Part shown: positions 1-8,813 of the stretch, piece after piece
How the letters are laid out: the number at the start of each line of letters is the position of its first letter
Position numbering within the stretch: the stretch's first letter is position 1
DNA from: an uncultured Coriobacteriaceae bacterium
Lineage (GTDB): Bacteria; Actinomycetota; Coriobacteriia; Coriobacteriales; Eggerthellaceae
Reading direction: 5' to 3'
NCBI GenBank assembly: GCA_937937585.1
Contig: CALDCB010000004.1
Span: 62,001-126,000 of the forward strand
DNA: 64,000 bases
The notes under the pieces: generated by a model
What the model saw: only the letters and a program-made list of their open reading frames with translations
The model's database searches: none
Told to the model about the DNA's origin: nothing
Translations under genes and position numbers: made by a program

Positions 1-221
1 ACCGTGGCGGCCTTCTTGCCGGTGGCCTTGAACTCAGCACCGAGGGTGGAAGCACCGCAGATGGTGTTGTGAGCAACGTCGTCGATTACCTGAACGTAAA
101 CGTTGCTGTTGCTACGGGTAACGCAAAGACGGGGACGAGCAGCGGTTCCGTTGATCTTGCCGCGAACACGGCGATGACGGCGAGCAAGCCCGTTTTGCCT
201 TTTCTTCAAATTAGCGTTCAT
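1..221 (-). CDS. rplR: 50S ribosomal protein L18 (N-terminal part, cut by window edge)
   Basis: Large-subunit protein L18, which with L5 and L25-type proteins binds 5S rRNA. Read on minus from the ATG at 221, the N-terminus is basic (MNANLKKRQNGLARRHRRVR), followed by the L18 core with the stretch RPRLCVTRSNSNVYVQVIDD. About 73 residues are inside the window and the frame stays open to base 1, so the C-terminal part is missing. It follows rplF by 41 nt in the spc operon order L6-L18, which supports the call. Confidence 0.93.
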   Translation of the reverse strand, partial: MNANLKKRQNGLARRHRRVRGKINGTAARPRLCVTRSNSNVYVQVIDDVAHNTICGASTLGAEFKATGKKAAT

Positions 222-262
222 TGAACTTTCCCTTCAATCTCACAGTCCGAAAAGGTGGAACA

Positions 263-805
263 TTAATCGCCCTTGGCGGCCTTGCCAAGCTTACGACGGA
301 CGAACTCGCCGTCGTAGCGGATACCCTTGCCCTTGTAAGGCTCGGGCTTACGCCAACTGCGGATCTCCGCAGCGACCTGGCCAACCTGTTCCTTGCTCGG
401 ACCAGAGACGACGATCTCGGTCTGGGAGGGAACCTCGAACTTGATGCCCTCGGGGCACTTGACGAGAACCGGGTGGGAATAGCCCAACTGAAGCTCAAGA
501 TCAGAGCCCTTGAGCTGAGCACGATAACCGACGCCGACGAGGACGAGCTTCTTCTGGAAGCCCTTCTCGCAGCCTTCGATCATGTTAGCGATAAGGGTGC
601 GAACCAGACCATGGAAGCACTTTGCGTCATGGCTGTCGTCAGGACGCTCAACCAGGATCTCATTCTCTTCCTGCTTGATGATCATGATGGACGGAAACGT
701 ACGAACGAGCTCGCCCTTGGGGCCCTTCACGTCAACCGTGGTGCCATCGATCTTAACTTCGACGTTGGCAGGAACGGTGATGGGCTGTTTGCCGATACGA
801 GACAT
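263..805 (-). CDS. rplF: 50S ribosomal protein L6
   Basis: Ribosomal protein L6, 180 residues, the normal bacterial length. It binds 23S rRNA near the factor-binding site. The N-terminus MSRIGKQPITVPANVEV and the C-terminal signature KPEPYKGKGIRY are characteristic. It sits 18 nt after rpsH and before rplR, the standard spc order. Nothing is missing. Confidence 0.97.
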   Translation of the reverse strand: MSRIGKQPITVPANVEVKIDGTTVDVKGPKGELVRTFPSIMIIKQEENEILVERPDDSHDAKCFHGLVRTLIANMIEGCEKGFQKKLVLVGVGYRAQLKGSDLELQLGYSHPVLVKCPEGIKFEVPSQTEIVVSGPSKEQVGQVAAEIRSWRKPEPYKGKGIRYDGEFVRRKLGKAAKGD

Positions 806-823
806 ACTAAACCTCTTCCTTTC

Positions 824-1222
824 CTACCAGATGTAAGCGATGACCTCGCCGCCGATACCCTTCTTGCGGGCATCGCGATCGGCCATAACGCCTTGGCTCG
901 TCGAGATGATTGCAGTACCGAGACCACCGAGAACGCGGGGCAGCTCGTCCTTGCCAGCGTAAATACGCAGGCCGGGCTTAGAGATGCGCTTGATGCCGCG
1001 GATGGTCTTCGTCTTCTTGTCGCCAAACTTCAAAGCGATCTCGAGCGTAGCGCGGGGCTCGCCGGGGATCACCTCGTAAGACTTGATGTAGCCTTCTTCG
1101 TGCATGATGCGGGCTACCTCGACAAGTTTCTTGCTAGACGGCATGGAAACCGTCGCCTTGCCAGCAGAATTAGCGTTACGCACGCGCGTAAGCATATCTG
1201 CAATGGGGTCGGTCAATGTCAT
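824..1222 (-). CDS. rpsH: 30S ribosomal protein S8
   Basis: Small-subunit protein S8, which nucleates the 16S central domain and in E. coli represses its own operon. I start it at the ATG at 1222 (MTLTDPIADMLTRVRNAN), giving 132 residues with an AAAGGAG ribosome site just upstream; the frame is open further upstream, to 1285, but that extension is unlike S8. The C-terminus GGLGTAIISTSQGVM fits the family. It lies between rpsN and rplF as usual. Confidence 0.96.
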   Translation of the reverse strand: MTLTDPIADMLTRVRNANSAGKATVSMPSSKKLVEVARIMHEEGYIKSYEVIPGEPRATLEIALKFGDKKTKTIRGIKRISKPGLRIYAGKDELPRVLGGLGTAIISTSQGVMADRDARKKGIGGEVIAYIW

Positions 1223-1329
1223 TTGATTTCTCCTTTGGTCCTTGATGAACCACATCGTTCGGTTCGCGAAAGCCCTTAGCTTCAACGCCTGAACGAGGGC
1301 ACACCCTGAAACGTTCTAAAGTCTGTCTT

Positions 1330-1515
1330 TTACCAAGAGGACTTCGTCACGCCGGGAAGTTCGCCTTTGTTGGCAAGCTCACGCAAGCAGACACGGCACA
1401 GGCCGAACTTGCGGTAGTAAGCACGGGGACGTCCGCAACGCACGCAGCGGTTGTGCTGACGCGTCGAGAACTTCGGCTCGCGCTTAGCCTTGGCGATCAT
1501 CGATTTCTTAGCCAT
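1330..1515 (-). CDS. rpsN: 30S ribosomal protein S14, zinc-binding (type Z)
   Basis: Short S14 of 61 residues, located in the small-subunit head. It contains a CVRCGRPRAYYRKFGLCRVC zinc knuckle (two CxxC pairs), which defines the zinc-dependent C+ form rather than the longer zinc-free paralogue that some bacteria make under zinc starvation. It sits between rplE and rpsH in the normal spc order. No zinc-free S14 copy is seen in this window. Confidence 0.96.
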   Translation of the reverse strand: MAKKSMIAKAKREPKFSTRQHNRCVRCGRPRAYYRKFGLCRVCLRELANKGELPGVTKSSW

Positions 1516-1591
1516 GCATTCCTTCTTTCCTTCTGCCCGGCAGGTTCATGCGGCACCTGCCGGACCTCTTACAAACAAAACGCTTTCGCGT

Positions 1592-2137
1592 TTAGTTCTC
1601 CTTGAACGGGAAGCCAAATGCGTCCAGAAGTGCGAACGCAGCCTCATCGTTATCAGCGGTGGTGACGAACGTGATGTCCATACCACGGGTACGATCGATC
1701 TTATCGTAATCGATCTCAGGGAAGATCAGCTGCTCGGTGATGCCGAGGGAGTAATTGCCACGGCCGTCGAAGCTGGTGCGCGAAATGCCGCGGAAGTCGC
1801 GAACGCGCGGAAGGGCGGTTGCCAGCAGACGATCCATGAACTCGTACATACGGTCGCCGCGGAGGGTGACCTTGCAGCCGATAGCCTGGCCCTCACGGAC
1901 ATGGAAGCCAGCGATGGACTTCTTAGCGCGAGTGACGCAAGGCTGCTGACCGGTGATGATACGCATATCCTCGATGGCGGCATCGAGCTGCTTGGAATCA
2001 GATGCAGCAGCGCCGACACCCATGTTGACGACGATCTTCTCGAGCTTCGGAACGAGGTTGACGTTCTTGATGTCAAGATCCTTCTCAAGCTTGGAGATGA
2101 TCTCGTTCTTATACATTTCCTTCAAACGAGGAGCCAT
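1592..2137 (-). CDS. rplE: 50S ribosomal protein L5
   Basis: Protein L5 contacts 5S rRNA and the P-site tRNA in the central protuberance. I start at the ATG at 2137 (MAPRLKEMYKNEIISKLEKD) behind a GAAAGGA site, giving 181 residues; the frame runs open to 2242 but that extension is not L5-like. The segment FRGISRTSFDGRGNYSLGI and the end AFGFPFKEN are typical. It follows rplX by 126 nt. Confidence 0.96.
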   Translation of the reverse strand: MAPRLKEMYKNEIISKLEKDLDIKNVNLVPKLEKIVVNMGVGAAASDSKQLDAAIEDMRIITGQQPCVTRAKKSIAGFHVREGQAIGCKVTLRGDRMYEFMDRLLATALPRVRDFRGISRTSFDGRGNYSLGITEQLIFPEIDYDKIDRTRGMDITFVTTADNDEAAFALLDAFGFPFKEN

Positions 2138-2263
2138 GTGTTCAAATCCTTTCGATGAATTAAACGCAGGATTACCGACCCTGCGTCCCCTAAAAGCACC
2201 GGGGTCATAGTATAGGGGCCTAAAGCGACTGTGAAAAGGCACTTCGCTTTAAGCCCACAACAA

Positions 2264-2581
2264 TTAATCGATGTCCTTGCCGCACTTCTTGCAGACGCGA
2301 TGCTTGCCGTTCTCGTCGATGCGATGAGCAACGCGAGTGGGCTGCTTGCAGCTGGGGCAAACCAGCATCACGTTGGACACGTGAAGCGGAGCCTCGATCG
2401 ACGAGATGCCGCCCTGGGGGTTCTGCTGGGTCGGACGAAGGGCCTTCTTGTGGATGTTGACCTTCTCGACCACGACACGGTTGCGAGCAGGGAGCGCGGA
2501 GAGGACCTTGCCCTCTTTGCCCTTATCCTTGCCGGCGATGACCTTAACGATGTCGTCTTTCTTGATGTTCATACCGCTCAT
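2264..2581 (-). CDS. rplX: 50S ribosomal protein L24
   Basis: L24 is an early assembly protein of the large subunit. The 105-residue product has the KOW motif near the N-terminus (DIVKVIAGKDKGKEGKVL) and a C-terminal four-cysteine zinc-like knuckle (CPSC ... CKKC). The ATG at 2581 follows a GGAGG site at about 10 nt; an in-frame ATG at 2572 is a possible alternative. The position between rplN and rplE is standard. Confidence 0.95.
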   Translation of the reverse strand: MSGMNIKKDDIVKVIAGKDKGKEGKVLSALPARNRVVVEKVNIHKKALRPTQQNPQGGISSIEAPLHVSNVMLVCPSCKQPTRVAHRIDENGKHRVCKKCGKDID

Positions 2582-2597
2582 TCTGCGAACACCTCCC

Positions 2598-2966
2598 CTA
2601 CAGAGTTTCCGGTGCCAAAGACACGATCTTCATGTACTTCTTTTCGCGCAGCTCGCGGGCAACAGGCCCGAAGATACGCGTGCCGCGAGGCGTTCCATCC
2701 TCGTTGATGAGAACAGCGGCGTTCTGGTCGAACTTGATGTAGCTGCCATCGTTGCGACGAACTTCCTTCTTCGTGCGAACGACGACGCAGCGCACAACAT
2801 CGCCCTTTTTGACGGCGGCGTTGGGGATAGCTTCCTTAACGCTGCAGATGATGACGTCACCGAGGCCCGCGTAGCGACGGCCGGTGCCGCCGAGGACCTT
2901 GATGCACTGCACCTTGCGAGCGCCGGAGTTATCGGCCACCTGGAGCATGGTTTGCACCTGAATCAT
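2598..2966 (-). CDS. rplN: 50S ribosomal protein L14
   Basis: L14, 122 residues, the family's exact usual length. It binds 23S rRNA, forms a bridge to the small subunit and is the docking point for the silencing factor RsfS. N-terminus MIQVQTMLQVADNSGARKV and C-terminus MKIVSLAPETL are diagnostic. It begins the spc part of the cluster, 46 nt after rpsQ with no obvious terminator between. Confidence 0.97.
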   Translation of the reverse strand: MIQVQTMLQVADNSGARKVQCIKVLGGTGRRYAGLGDVIICSVKEAIPNAAVKKGDVVRCVVVRTKKEVRRNDGSYIKFDQNAAVLINEDGTPRGTRIFGPVARELREKKYMKIVSLAPETL

Positions 2967-3012
2967 TGCTTCTACCTAACTTTCCTATAGAGCATACGGT
3001 GTTAACCGCAGA

Positions 3013-3273
3013 CTATTTGGCCTTCTCAACGATCTCGACGAGGCGCCAACGCTTCATCTTGGACAGCGGACGCGTCTCCATGATGGAAACGGTATCGCCA
3101 ACATGAGCCTCGTTGTTCTCGTCATGAGCGTGCAGCTTCTTAGTGCTGGTCATCATCTTGCCGTAAATAGGATGCGGCTTGCGCTCAGTGATCTGCACAA
3201 CGATGGTCTTGTCATTGGCATCGCTCACGACAACGCCCTGACGGACCTTTCGGTTGTTGCGTTCATCAGTCAT
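3013..3273 (-). CDS. rpsQ: 30S ribosomal protein S17
   Basis: S17, 86 residues, a primary 16S rRNA-binding protein. The sequence KVRQGVVVSDANDKTIVVQI followed by HPIYGKMMTSTKKLHAHDE is the OB-fold S17 signature. It is the last gene of the classic S10 order and lies 28 nt after rpmC. Confidence 0.97.
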   Translation of the reverse strand: MTDERNNRKVRQGVVVSDANDKTIVVQITERKPHPIYGKMMTSTKKLHAHDENNEAHVGDTVSIMETRPLSKMKRWRLVEIVEKAK

Positions 3274-3301
3274 ATTGCTAATCTACCTTCCTCGACGTGC
3301 C

Positions 3302-3502
3302 CTAGTTCAGAGCTTTCAGCTCACGAGCACGCATCTCGGTCTGAATGCGGGCGATGTCCTTCTTGACCTGACCGACGCGAGCGGTGTTGTCAAGCTGGCT
3401 GGTAGCCATCTGGAAGCGCAGATTGAAAAGCTCCGCGCGCGCTTCTTTGAGCTTAGCCTGCAAATCTTCGGCGGAAAGCTCGCGAATCTCTGCTGGTTTC
3501 AT
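3302..3502 (-). CDS. rpmC: 50S ribosomal protein L29
   Basis: L29, 66 residues, a two-helix protein beside the peptide exit tunnel that with L23 forms the trigger-factor docking area. MKPAEIRELSAEDLQAKL and LFNLRFQMATSQLDN are diagnostic. It directly abuts rplP (rplP ends at 3503), so translation of the two is probably coupled. Confidence 0.97.
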   Translation of the reverse strand: MKPAEIRELSAEDLQAKLKEARAELFNLRFQMATSQLDNTARVGQVKKDIARIQTEMRARELKALN

Positions 3503-3925
3503 TTATTCCTGACCTTCCGTTTCACGAGTCACGATCTTGCACTTGATAGGAAGCTTGTTGATTGCAAGACGGAGTGCCTCTTTGGCGACAGCCTCTTCAA
3601 CGCCGCCGACCTCGAACATGATGCGGCCAGGCTTGACAACGGCAACCCAGCCCTCGGGATTACCCTTGCCGGAACCCATGCGGGTTTCTGCAGGCTTCTG
3701 GGTGATAGGCTTATCCGGGAAGATGGTGATCCAGACCTTGCCGCCACGCTTCATCTCACGAGTCATGGCGACACGAGCAGCCTCGATCTGACGGTTGGTG
3801 ATCCAAGCAGCCTCGAGGGCCTGGATACCGAACTCGCCGTGGTTCAGACGGGTTCCACCCTTGGCCTTGCCCTTCATGGAACCGCGCTGCACCTTGCGGT
3901 GCTTTACACGCTTAGGTACGAGCAT
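3503..3925 (-). CDS. rplP: 50S ribosomal protein L16
   Basis: L16, 140 residues, positions A-site tRNA on the large subunit. The N-terminus MLVPKRVKHRKVQRG and the stretch GKGNPEGWVAVVKPGRIMFE are family hallmarks. It abuts rpsC upstream and rpmC downstream with no spacer, a tightly packed S10 segment. Confidence 0.97.
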   Translation of the reverse strand: MLVPKRVKHRKVQRGSMKGKAKGGTRLNHGEFGIQALEAAWITNRQIEAARVAMTREMKRGGKVWITIFPDKPITQKPAETRMGSGKGNPEGWVAVVKPGRIMFEVGGVEEAVAKEALRLAINKLPIKCKIVTRETEGQE

Positions 3926-4657
3926 TTACTTAGCACCCCTCTCGTTACGGTCGTTGCGCGGACGGCCATTGCCGCGACGCGGACGACTCGGGCGGGACGA
4001 ACCCTCCAGTGCAGGCTGCGGAGCCTTCTGGCCGGGCATAACGTCGCCGTGATAAATCCAAACCTGAATGCCGATGGAACCCATCGTGGTAGCTGCGGTA
4101 GAGAAACCGTAGTCGATCTTGGCGCGCAGAGTGTGACGCGGGATACGACCCTCGCCGTACCACTCGCGGCGGCTCATCTCAGCGCCACCGAGACGACCGG
4201 AGCACTGGATGCGGATGCCCTTGGCACCGCTCTTGCGAGCGGACTGAACAGCCTTGCGCATGGCGCGACGGAAAGCGACGCGGCCGACGAGCTGCTCGGC
4301 GATGGACTCGGCAACGAGCTGAGCGTCGAGCTCGGGGCGCTTGACCTCGATGACCTCAACGGAGACGGTGCCGGTAGCGATCTTCTCAAGATCGCGACGA
4401 AGCTCGTCGATCTTGGCGCCCTTCTTGCCGATGACAACGCCCGGACGAGCAGTGGTGATGATGACCTTGGTCTTGTCACCAGCGCGCTCGATCTCGACGC
4501 CGGAAACGGCAGCGCGGTCAAGTTCCTTCTCGAGGAAGCTACGGATAGCAAGATCGTTCTCGAGGTTGGCGGCGTAGTCCTTATTTGCGTACCAGCGGCT
4601 GCGCCAATCCTCGGTGATGCCGAGGCGGAAACCGGTAGGGCTTACTTTCTGACCCAT
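3926..4657 (-). CDS. rpsC: 30S ribosomal protein S3
   Basis: S3, 243 residues, at the mRNA entry channel of the small subunit. It starts MGQKVSPTGFRLGITEDW and carries a KH domain with VVIGKKGAKIDELR at roughly residues 75-90. The C-terminal tail is an Arg/Gly/Asn-rich extension after the core, slightly longer than the E. coli protein. It lies 6 nt after rplV. Confidence 0.97.
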   Translation of the reverse strand: MGQKVSPTGFRLGITEDWRSRWYANKDYAANLENDLAIRSFLEKELDRAAVSGVEIERAGDKTKVIITTARPGVVIGKKGAKIDELRRDLEKIATGTVSVEVIEVKRPELDAQLVAESIAEQLVGRVAFRRAMRKAVQSARKSGAKGIRIQCSGRLGGAEMSRREWYGEGRIPRHTLRAKIDYGFSTAATTMGSIGIQVWIYHGDVMPGQKAPQPALEGSSRPSRPRRGNGRPRNDRNERGAK

Positions 4658-4663
4658 AAGGCT

Positions 4664-5005
4664 TTATGCCTCCTCTCGGGTAGCAACGACAATGGTGATG
4701 TGGGCCGTGCGCTTGTTGATGCGCGATGCGGAACCCTTAGCGCGAGGACGGATACGCTTCAGCGTGGGGCCCTCGTCGACGTAGCACTCCTTGACATAAA
4801 GAGCCTCGGGGCGCACATGGTGCAGGTTCTCGGCGTTGGCAACCGCGGAGTTCAGAACCTTCTCAACCGTCTCGGCGATGCCGCGGTTGGTGAAAGCGAG
4901 GATCTCCTGAGCCTGGGGGACGGATTTACCGCGGACCAGGTCGACTACCACGCGAGCCTTGCGGGGAGAAACGCGGACGTAACGCGCGATTGCTTTTGCT
5001 TCCAT
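4664..5005 (-). CDS. rplV: 50S ribosomal protein L22
   Basis: L22, 113 residues. Its beta-hairpin lines the peptide exit tunnel near the macrolide site. MEAKAIARYVRVSPRKARVV and the hairpin region RIRPRAKGSASRINKRTAHI are intact, so no classical hairpin deletion linked to macrolide resistance is apparent. It sits between rpsS and rpsC. Confidence 0.97.
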   Translation of the reverse strand: MEAKAIARYVRVSPRKARVVVDLVRGKSVPQAQEILAFTNRGIAETVEKVLNSAVANAENLHHVRPEALYVKECYVDEGPTLKRIRPRAKGSASRINKRTAHITIVVATREEA

Positions 5006-5018
5006 CGTTTACTCCTCC

Positions 5019-5291
5019 TTACTTCTTCTTCTTGTCGGCCGCGTGACCCTTGAAGGTACGCGTAGGGGCGAACTCGCCCAGCTTGTGGCCAACCATGGAC
5101 TCGGTAACATATACGGGGACGTGCTTACGACCGTCATGAACGGCGATCGTGTGGCCAACCATCTCAGGGAAGATGGTGCTTGCACGGGACCACGTCTTGA
5201 CAACGTTCTTCTCGCCAGCTTCATTCATCGCGATGATGCGGCCCAAGAGGCGCGGCTCGACGAAAGGTCCTTTCTTCAAACTTCTGCTCAC
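5019..5291 (-). CDS. rpsS: 30S ribosomal protein S19
   Basis: S19, 90 residues, located in the small-subunit head. MSRSLKKGPFVEPRLLGRI and the VGHTIAVHDGRKHVPVYVTE segment define the family. It follows rplB by 23 nt, as in the standard S10 order. Confidence 0.97.
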   Translation of the reverse strand: MSRSLKKGPFVEPRLLGRIIAMNEAGEKNVVKTWSRASTIFPEMVGHTIAVHDGRKHVPVYVTESMVGHKLGEFAPTRTFKGHAADKKKK

Positions 5292-5314
5292 TTATAGCTC
5301 CTTAACGTTAAGCA

Positions 5315-6145
<831 letters not shown>

Positions 6146-6308
6146 TCTTCTTTTCCTTTCCTAGGCTTATCTGCGAATAGTCAGTTCGCAAACAGCCTGT
6201 CTGATAGACCTTCGCTCGCACGCCTCGTCGTACACCGAAGGTCCCTTGCACTTCGCGGGCACGATTGCCAGATCGCACATGAAGAGGCATGCGCGCTGAC
6301 TCCGTAAC

Positions 6309-6332
6309 CCACGCGTCCGGGTGTATCCATAC
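6309..6332 (-). promoter_or_regulatory. 24-nt element shared with the rpsL upstream region
   Basis: On minus this reads GTATGGATACACCCGG then ACGCGTGG. Twenty-two of 24 bases match 18100-18123, just upstream of the rpsL promoter, including 16 consecutive identical bases. Here it lies about 20 nt downstream of the rplB -10 box, so it would be inside the leader RNA. It contains a small palindrome, GTAT-GG-ATAC. Function unknown; a shared regulatory site is my inference. Confidence 0.55.
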
Positions 6333-6352
6333 CTCTCCGAACGCAATTGGAT

Positions 6353-6382
6353 ATTATAAGGGCAAAGGGACCGAACGCACAA
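6353..6382 (-). promoter_or_regulatory. Promoter of the rplB-rplR unit
   Basis: A perfect TATAAT -10 (6353-6358 on minus) with a TTGTGC -35 (6377-6382) at 18-bp spacing. It lies in the 330-bp gap between the lipid-kinase gene and rplB and would give a leader of about 200 nt. A second TATAAA box occurs about 85 bp further upstream. The rest of the gap (6146-6475) has no credible gene. Confidence 0.65.
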
Positions 6383-6383
6383 G

Positions 6384-6420
6384 CGCAGGTTGGGCGTTCA
6401 TAACCTACCCACAACCTGCG
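6384..6420 (-). terminator. Hairpin after the lipid-kinase gene
   Basis: Nine-base perfect inverted repeat (CGCAGGTTG / CAACCTGCG) with a 19-nt loop directly upstream of the rplB -35. No U-run follows on minus, so it could be a weak terminator for the inserted operon or an operator overlapping the promoter region. Confidence 0.35.
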
Positions 6421-6475
6421 AATTATCGATTATCTTGGGGTTTTATAAGGGTGAATACCCGACGCGAAGACTTCC

Positions 6476-7411
6476 CTAGCGCGCCTTTTCAGTGCGGAGA
6501 ACGCACAAGGATTGACGGATGCACGAGATGTCGAACGTGAGCGTCTCCATCTTTTCTCCATCAATTTGAACCGGAAGGCTCTTTTCGAACGAAACAGAGA
6601 CCTTCTTTGCACGATGAAACTCGATCTTCTTCCGCTTAGTGTGATGACCGTCTTTCGCAAGGGCGAACGTAAGGCCGGCTTGAGCCAAGGTCATAGGCGC
6701 ACGAGCGATGCAGACGTCGAAAAGGCCGTCTTGGGCATCGGCTTCAGGGCAAACCGCGAAGCCTCCCCCATAGGTTCTGCCGATCTGGACGGCAAGCAAA
6801 TGCACGTCAACGGTTTGGGGCGGCAAATCGTCGAAGCGAACCGTTGCGGTATGGATATCGAGATGATGTAGCAGCTGATCGATTCCGCTTGCAAGATACA
6901 GCTGAGTACCTGTTTTACCTGTGCGCTTGCGGCGCTCGACCGTATCGAGCGCGATCGCGGCATCAAGGCCGAAAGACAGCGTTTCGCAGAAGTACTCGCC
7001 ATTGCATACACCAACGTCAAGCATTGCGGGTCGAGCCTCGGCCAGCTGCACGGCAGCTGTCTTGAGATCAGTCGACATGCCAAGAGTGCGGGCATAATCG
7101 TTGCCCGACCCAAACGGTATGAGGCCCATCTGAATGCGCGCGGCGTCGCTGCGAACAGCGACGTCGTCACGCATCATGATTCCATTGCACACCTCATGGG
7201 CCAGGCCGTCTCCGCCCAGCGCGACAAAGGTGTCGAAACCCTGGGCTTTGGAGGCGATGTCCTTTGCATGGCCCGGGGCATTGGTCGTGGCCACCTCAAG
7301 CGACTCGCAACCCGGCAGAACCGAAACAAGGCCCGCAGCGACGTCGATCGCTTCAGCCGCCGCGCTGTTCTGCGCTGTAGGGTTCGCTATGAGAAGTACG
7401 CGACCGAGCAT
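6476..7411 (-). CDS. Diacylglycerol kinase family (DgkB/YegS-like) lipid kinase
   Basis: Probable ATP-dependent lipid kinase, 311 residues, close to the usual 290-330. The N-terminal nucleotide-binding domain starts LLIANPTAQNSAA and holds the catalytic GGDG loop (FVALGGDGLAHEV, about residues 63-75) and the FGSGNDYARTLG motif. The C-terminal half is the beta-sandwich typical of YegS/DgkB, including VDVGVCNGEYF-like strands. Expected roles are phosphorylation of diacylglycerol for phospholipid recycling or of a related lipid. It starts 3 nt after the trigger-factor paralogue stop, so the two are co-translated. The exact substrate cannot be told from sequence. Confidence 0.85.
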   Translation of the reverse strand: MLGRVLLIANPTAQNSAAAEAIDVAAGLVSVLPGCESLEVATTNAPGHAKDIASKAQGFDTFVALGGDGLAHEVCNGIMMRDDVAVRSDAARIQMGLIPFGSGNDYARTLGMSTDLKTAAVQLAEARPAMLDVGVCNGEYFCETLSFGLDAAIALDTVERRKRTGKTGTQLYLASGIDQLLHHLDIHTATVRFDDLPPQTVDVHLLAVQIGRTYGGGFAVCPEADAQDGLFDVCIARAPMTLAQAGLTFALAKDGHHTKRKKIEFHRAKKVSVSFEKSLPVQIDGEKMETLTFDISCIRQSLCVLRTEKAR

Positions 7412-7414
7412 CGG

Positions 7415-8731
7415 CTACTCAGCCTGCTCTTCCTGGGAATCGGGGTTCTTGTAAGTGATCTGAGCATGCTCGACGACCCACTTGCTGGCGCAATAACGCT
7501 CGGCGGATTCACGCAACGAAAAGCCATAGCCCTGCTCCTCCATCATCTTGCGAGCCTCATCGGGAAGCTGCGGGTTGATTTGCTCGCAGACGTCCTTGAT
7601 GTCCTGCTCGGTGACCTTAAGGCCCTGGGTGCGGAAAATCGCGTCAAGCGCATAGCACTGTACCAGCGACTGGCGCGTCTGCATGAAAATGTTGCGCTCT
7701 ACCTGTTCTTCCCCACCGTTGCGCGAGACAAATTCCTCCCAGCGGATGCCTTGAGAACTAACCTGCTGACGCAGATCGTTGGTGATCTTGGTACGGGTGC
7801 CCTCGAAGACCTCGTCGGGAATGTGACCCATGAAGCGCTTGGAAAGCTCAACCGATGCGACGTTGCGAACGTAGTCGTCGTACTGCGCACGACGAACACG
7901 GTGGACTTCCTTGGTGAGGGCCTCGCGAAGCTCGGCAACCGTCTTGTAGTCGGAAGAATTCTGGGCAACCCACTCGTCAGTGAGCTCGGGCACGATTTCC
8001 TTCTGAATGGAGAGGACGCCAACGGTTGCCTCGTAAGGCTCGACCTTGTCAGAGGAGCCGTCGTAACGCGGAGCCTCGAACGTGAACGTCTTGGTTTCGC
8101 CCTTCTTCATGCCAATGACGTTCTGCTCGAAAGTAGCGGGCATGCCGCCGGAACCCAGCACGTACGTGCGGCCTTCGGTGGTAAGAGGCTTGATCTCGTT
8201 GCCGTCCTGCTTGCAGACCAAGGACAGGAAAGCTGCGTCGCCGTTAACGAGAGGGCGATCCTCTTCGACGTCGACGAACTCGGCACGATTGACGAGCATC
8301 TGATGGAGCTGCTGCTCAACCGTGGCCTCGTCGCCGTCGTATGGGAACACAGAGATGGAAACCGGGTCATACGATGCAAGCTCGAACTCGGGCTTGACGA
8401 TGACGTTCACGGTGAACTTGAACGGCTTGCCGCGCATGACAAGGTCGGCGTTCTCGATGGATGGCATGAACGCAGGGTACACGCCATGCTTATCGATGGC
8501 CATGGGAACAAGGGCATCGACGGCCTGCTGATTCACCAGCATGTCAAGATTGCTGATGCCCATTTGCTCGGCCGCAGACTGAGCGAGGGTTTTCTGGGGA
8601 TCCATACGAACACCCATGGCCTGGCAGAAGTTGATCTCGGCAACTTCGAACGCACGGTTGACTTCCTGCTCGGTTGCCGTGACCTCAAGGGTCACCGACT
8701 GCTCGTCTTTTGCAAGCTGAACTACCTTCAT
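7415..8731 (-). CDS. Trigger-factor paralogue lacking the ribosome-docking signature
   Basis: 438 residues starting at the ATG at 8731 (MKVVQLAKDEQSVTLEVTAT) behind an AAGGAG site. The layout follows trigger factor: an N-terminal domain, an FKBP-like domain at about 150-235 (YVLGSGGMPATFEQNVIGMK, then KKGETKTFTF), and a C-terminal helical chaperone region. The N-terminal loop that should read GFRxGxxP is replaced by AMGVRMDPQKTLAQ (about residues 38-51), and the region is several residues shorter. The canonical copy at 40032-41411 keeps GFRKGKAPR. It is therefore probably a chaperone or prolyl isomerase not tied to the ribosome exit, although the gene sits inside the S10 locus. It could also be a poorly annotated divergent TF in this lineage. 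Confidence 0.85.
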   Translation of the reverse strand: MKVVQLAKDEQSVTLEVTATEQEVNRAFEVAEINFCQAMGVRMDPQKTLAQSAAEQMGISNLDMLVNQQAVDALVPMAIDKHGVYPAFMPSIENADLVMRGKPFKFTVNVIVKPEFELASYDPVSISVFPYDGDEATVEQQLHQMLVNRAEFVDVEEDRPLVNGDAAFLSLVCKQDGNEIKPLTTEGRTYVLGSGGMPATFEQNVIGMKKGETKTFTFEAPRYDGSSDKVEPYEATVGVLSIQKEIVPELTDEWVAQNSSDYKTVAELREALTKEVHRVRRAQYDDYVRNVASVELSKRFMGHIPDEVFEGTRTKITNDLRQQVSSQGIRWEEFVSRNGGEEQVERNIFMQTRQSLVQCYALDAIFRTQGLKVTEQDIKDVCEQINPQLPDEARKMMEEQGYGFSLRESAERYCASKWVVEHAQITYKNPDSQEEQAE

Positions 8732-8746
8732 TGATTGCTCCTTAAC

Positions 8747-8773
8747 AGCCGACGTCGGCTGCACGCCGACGTC
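8747..8773 (-). promoter_or_regulatory. Palindrome and hairpin in the leader of the trigger-factor paralogue
   Basis: A 14-base perfect palindrome AGCCGACGTCGGCT (8747-8760) whose half is repeated at 8765-8773, giving a second possible stem of 9 bp with a 5-nt loop. It ends about 15 nt before the start codon at 8731 and lies between the ABC permease and the TF paralogue. No U-run follows, so I read it as an operator or RNA structure near the ribosome site rather than a terminator. Confidence 0.45.
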
Positions 8774-8813
8774 GCTCCCGTCTAATTAACTTGATTATTC
8801 TAACGTATGTCCC

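Noticed and set aside
3254..5053. Open frame of 599 codons on plus
   Set aside because: Antisense shadow of rpmC, rplP, rpsC and rplV; no recognisable protein features.
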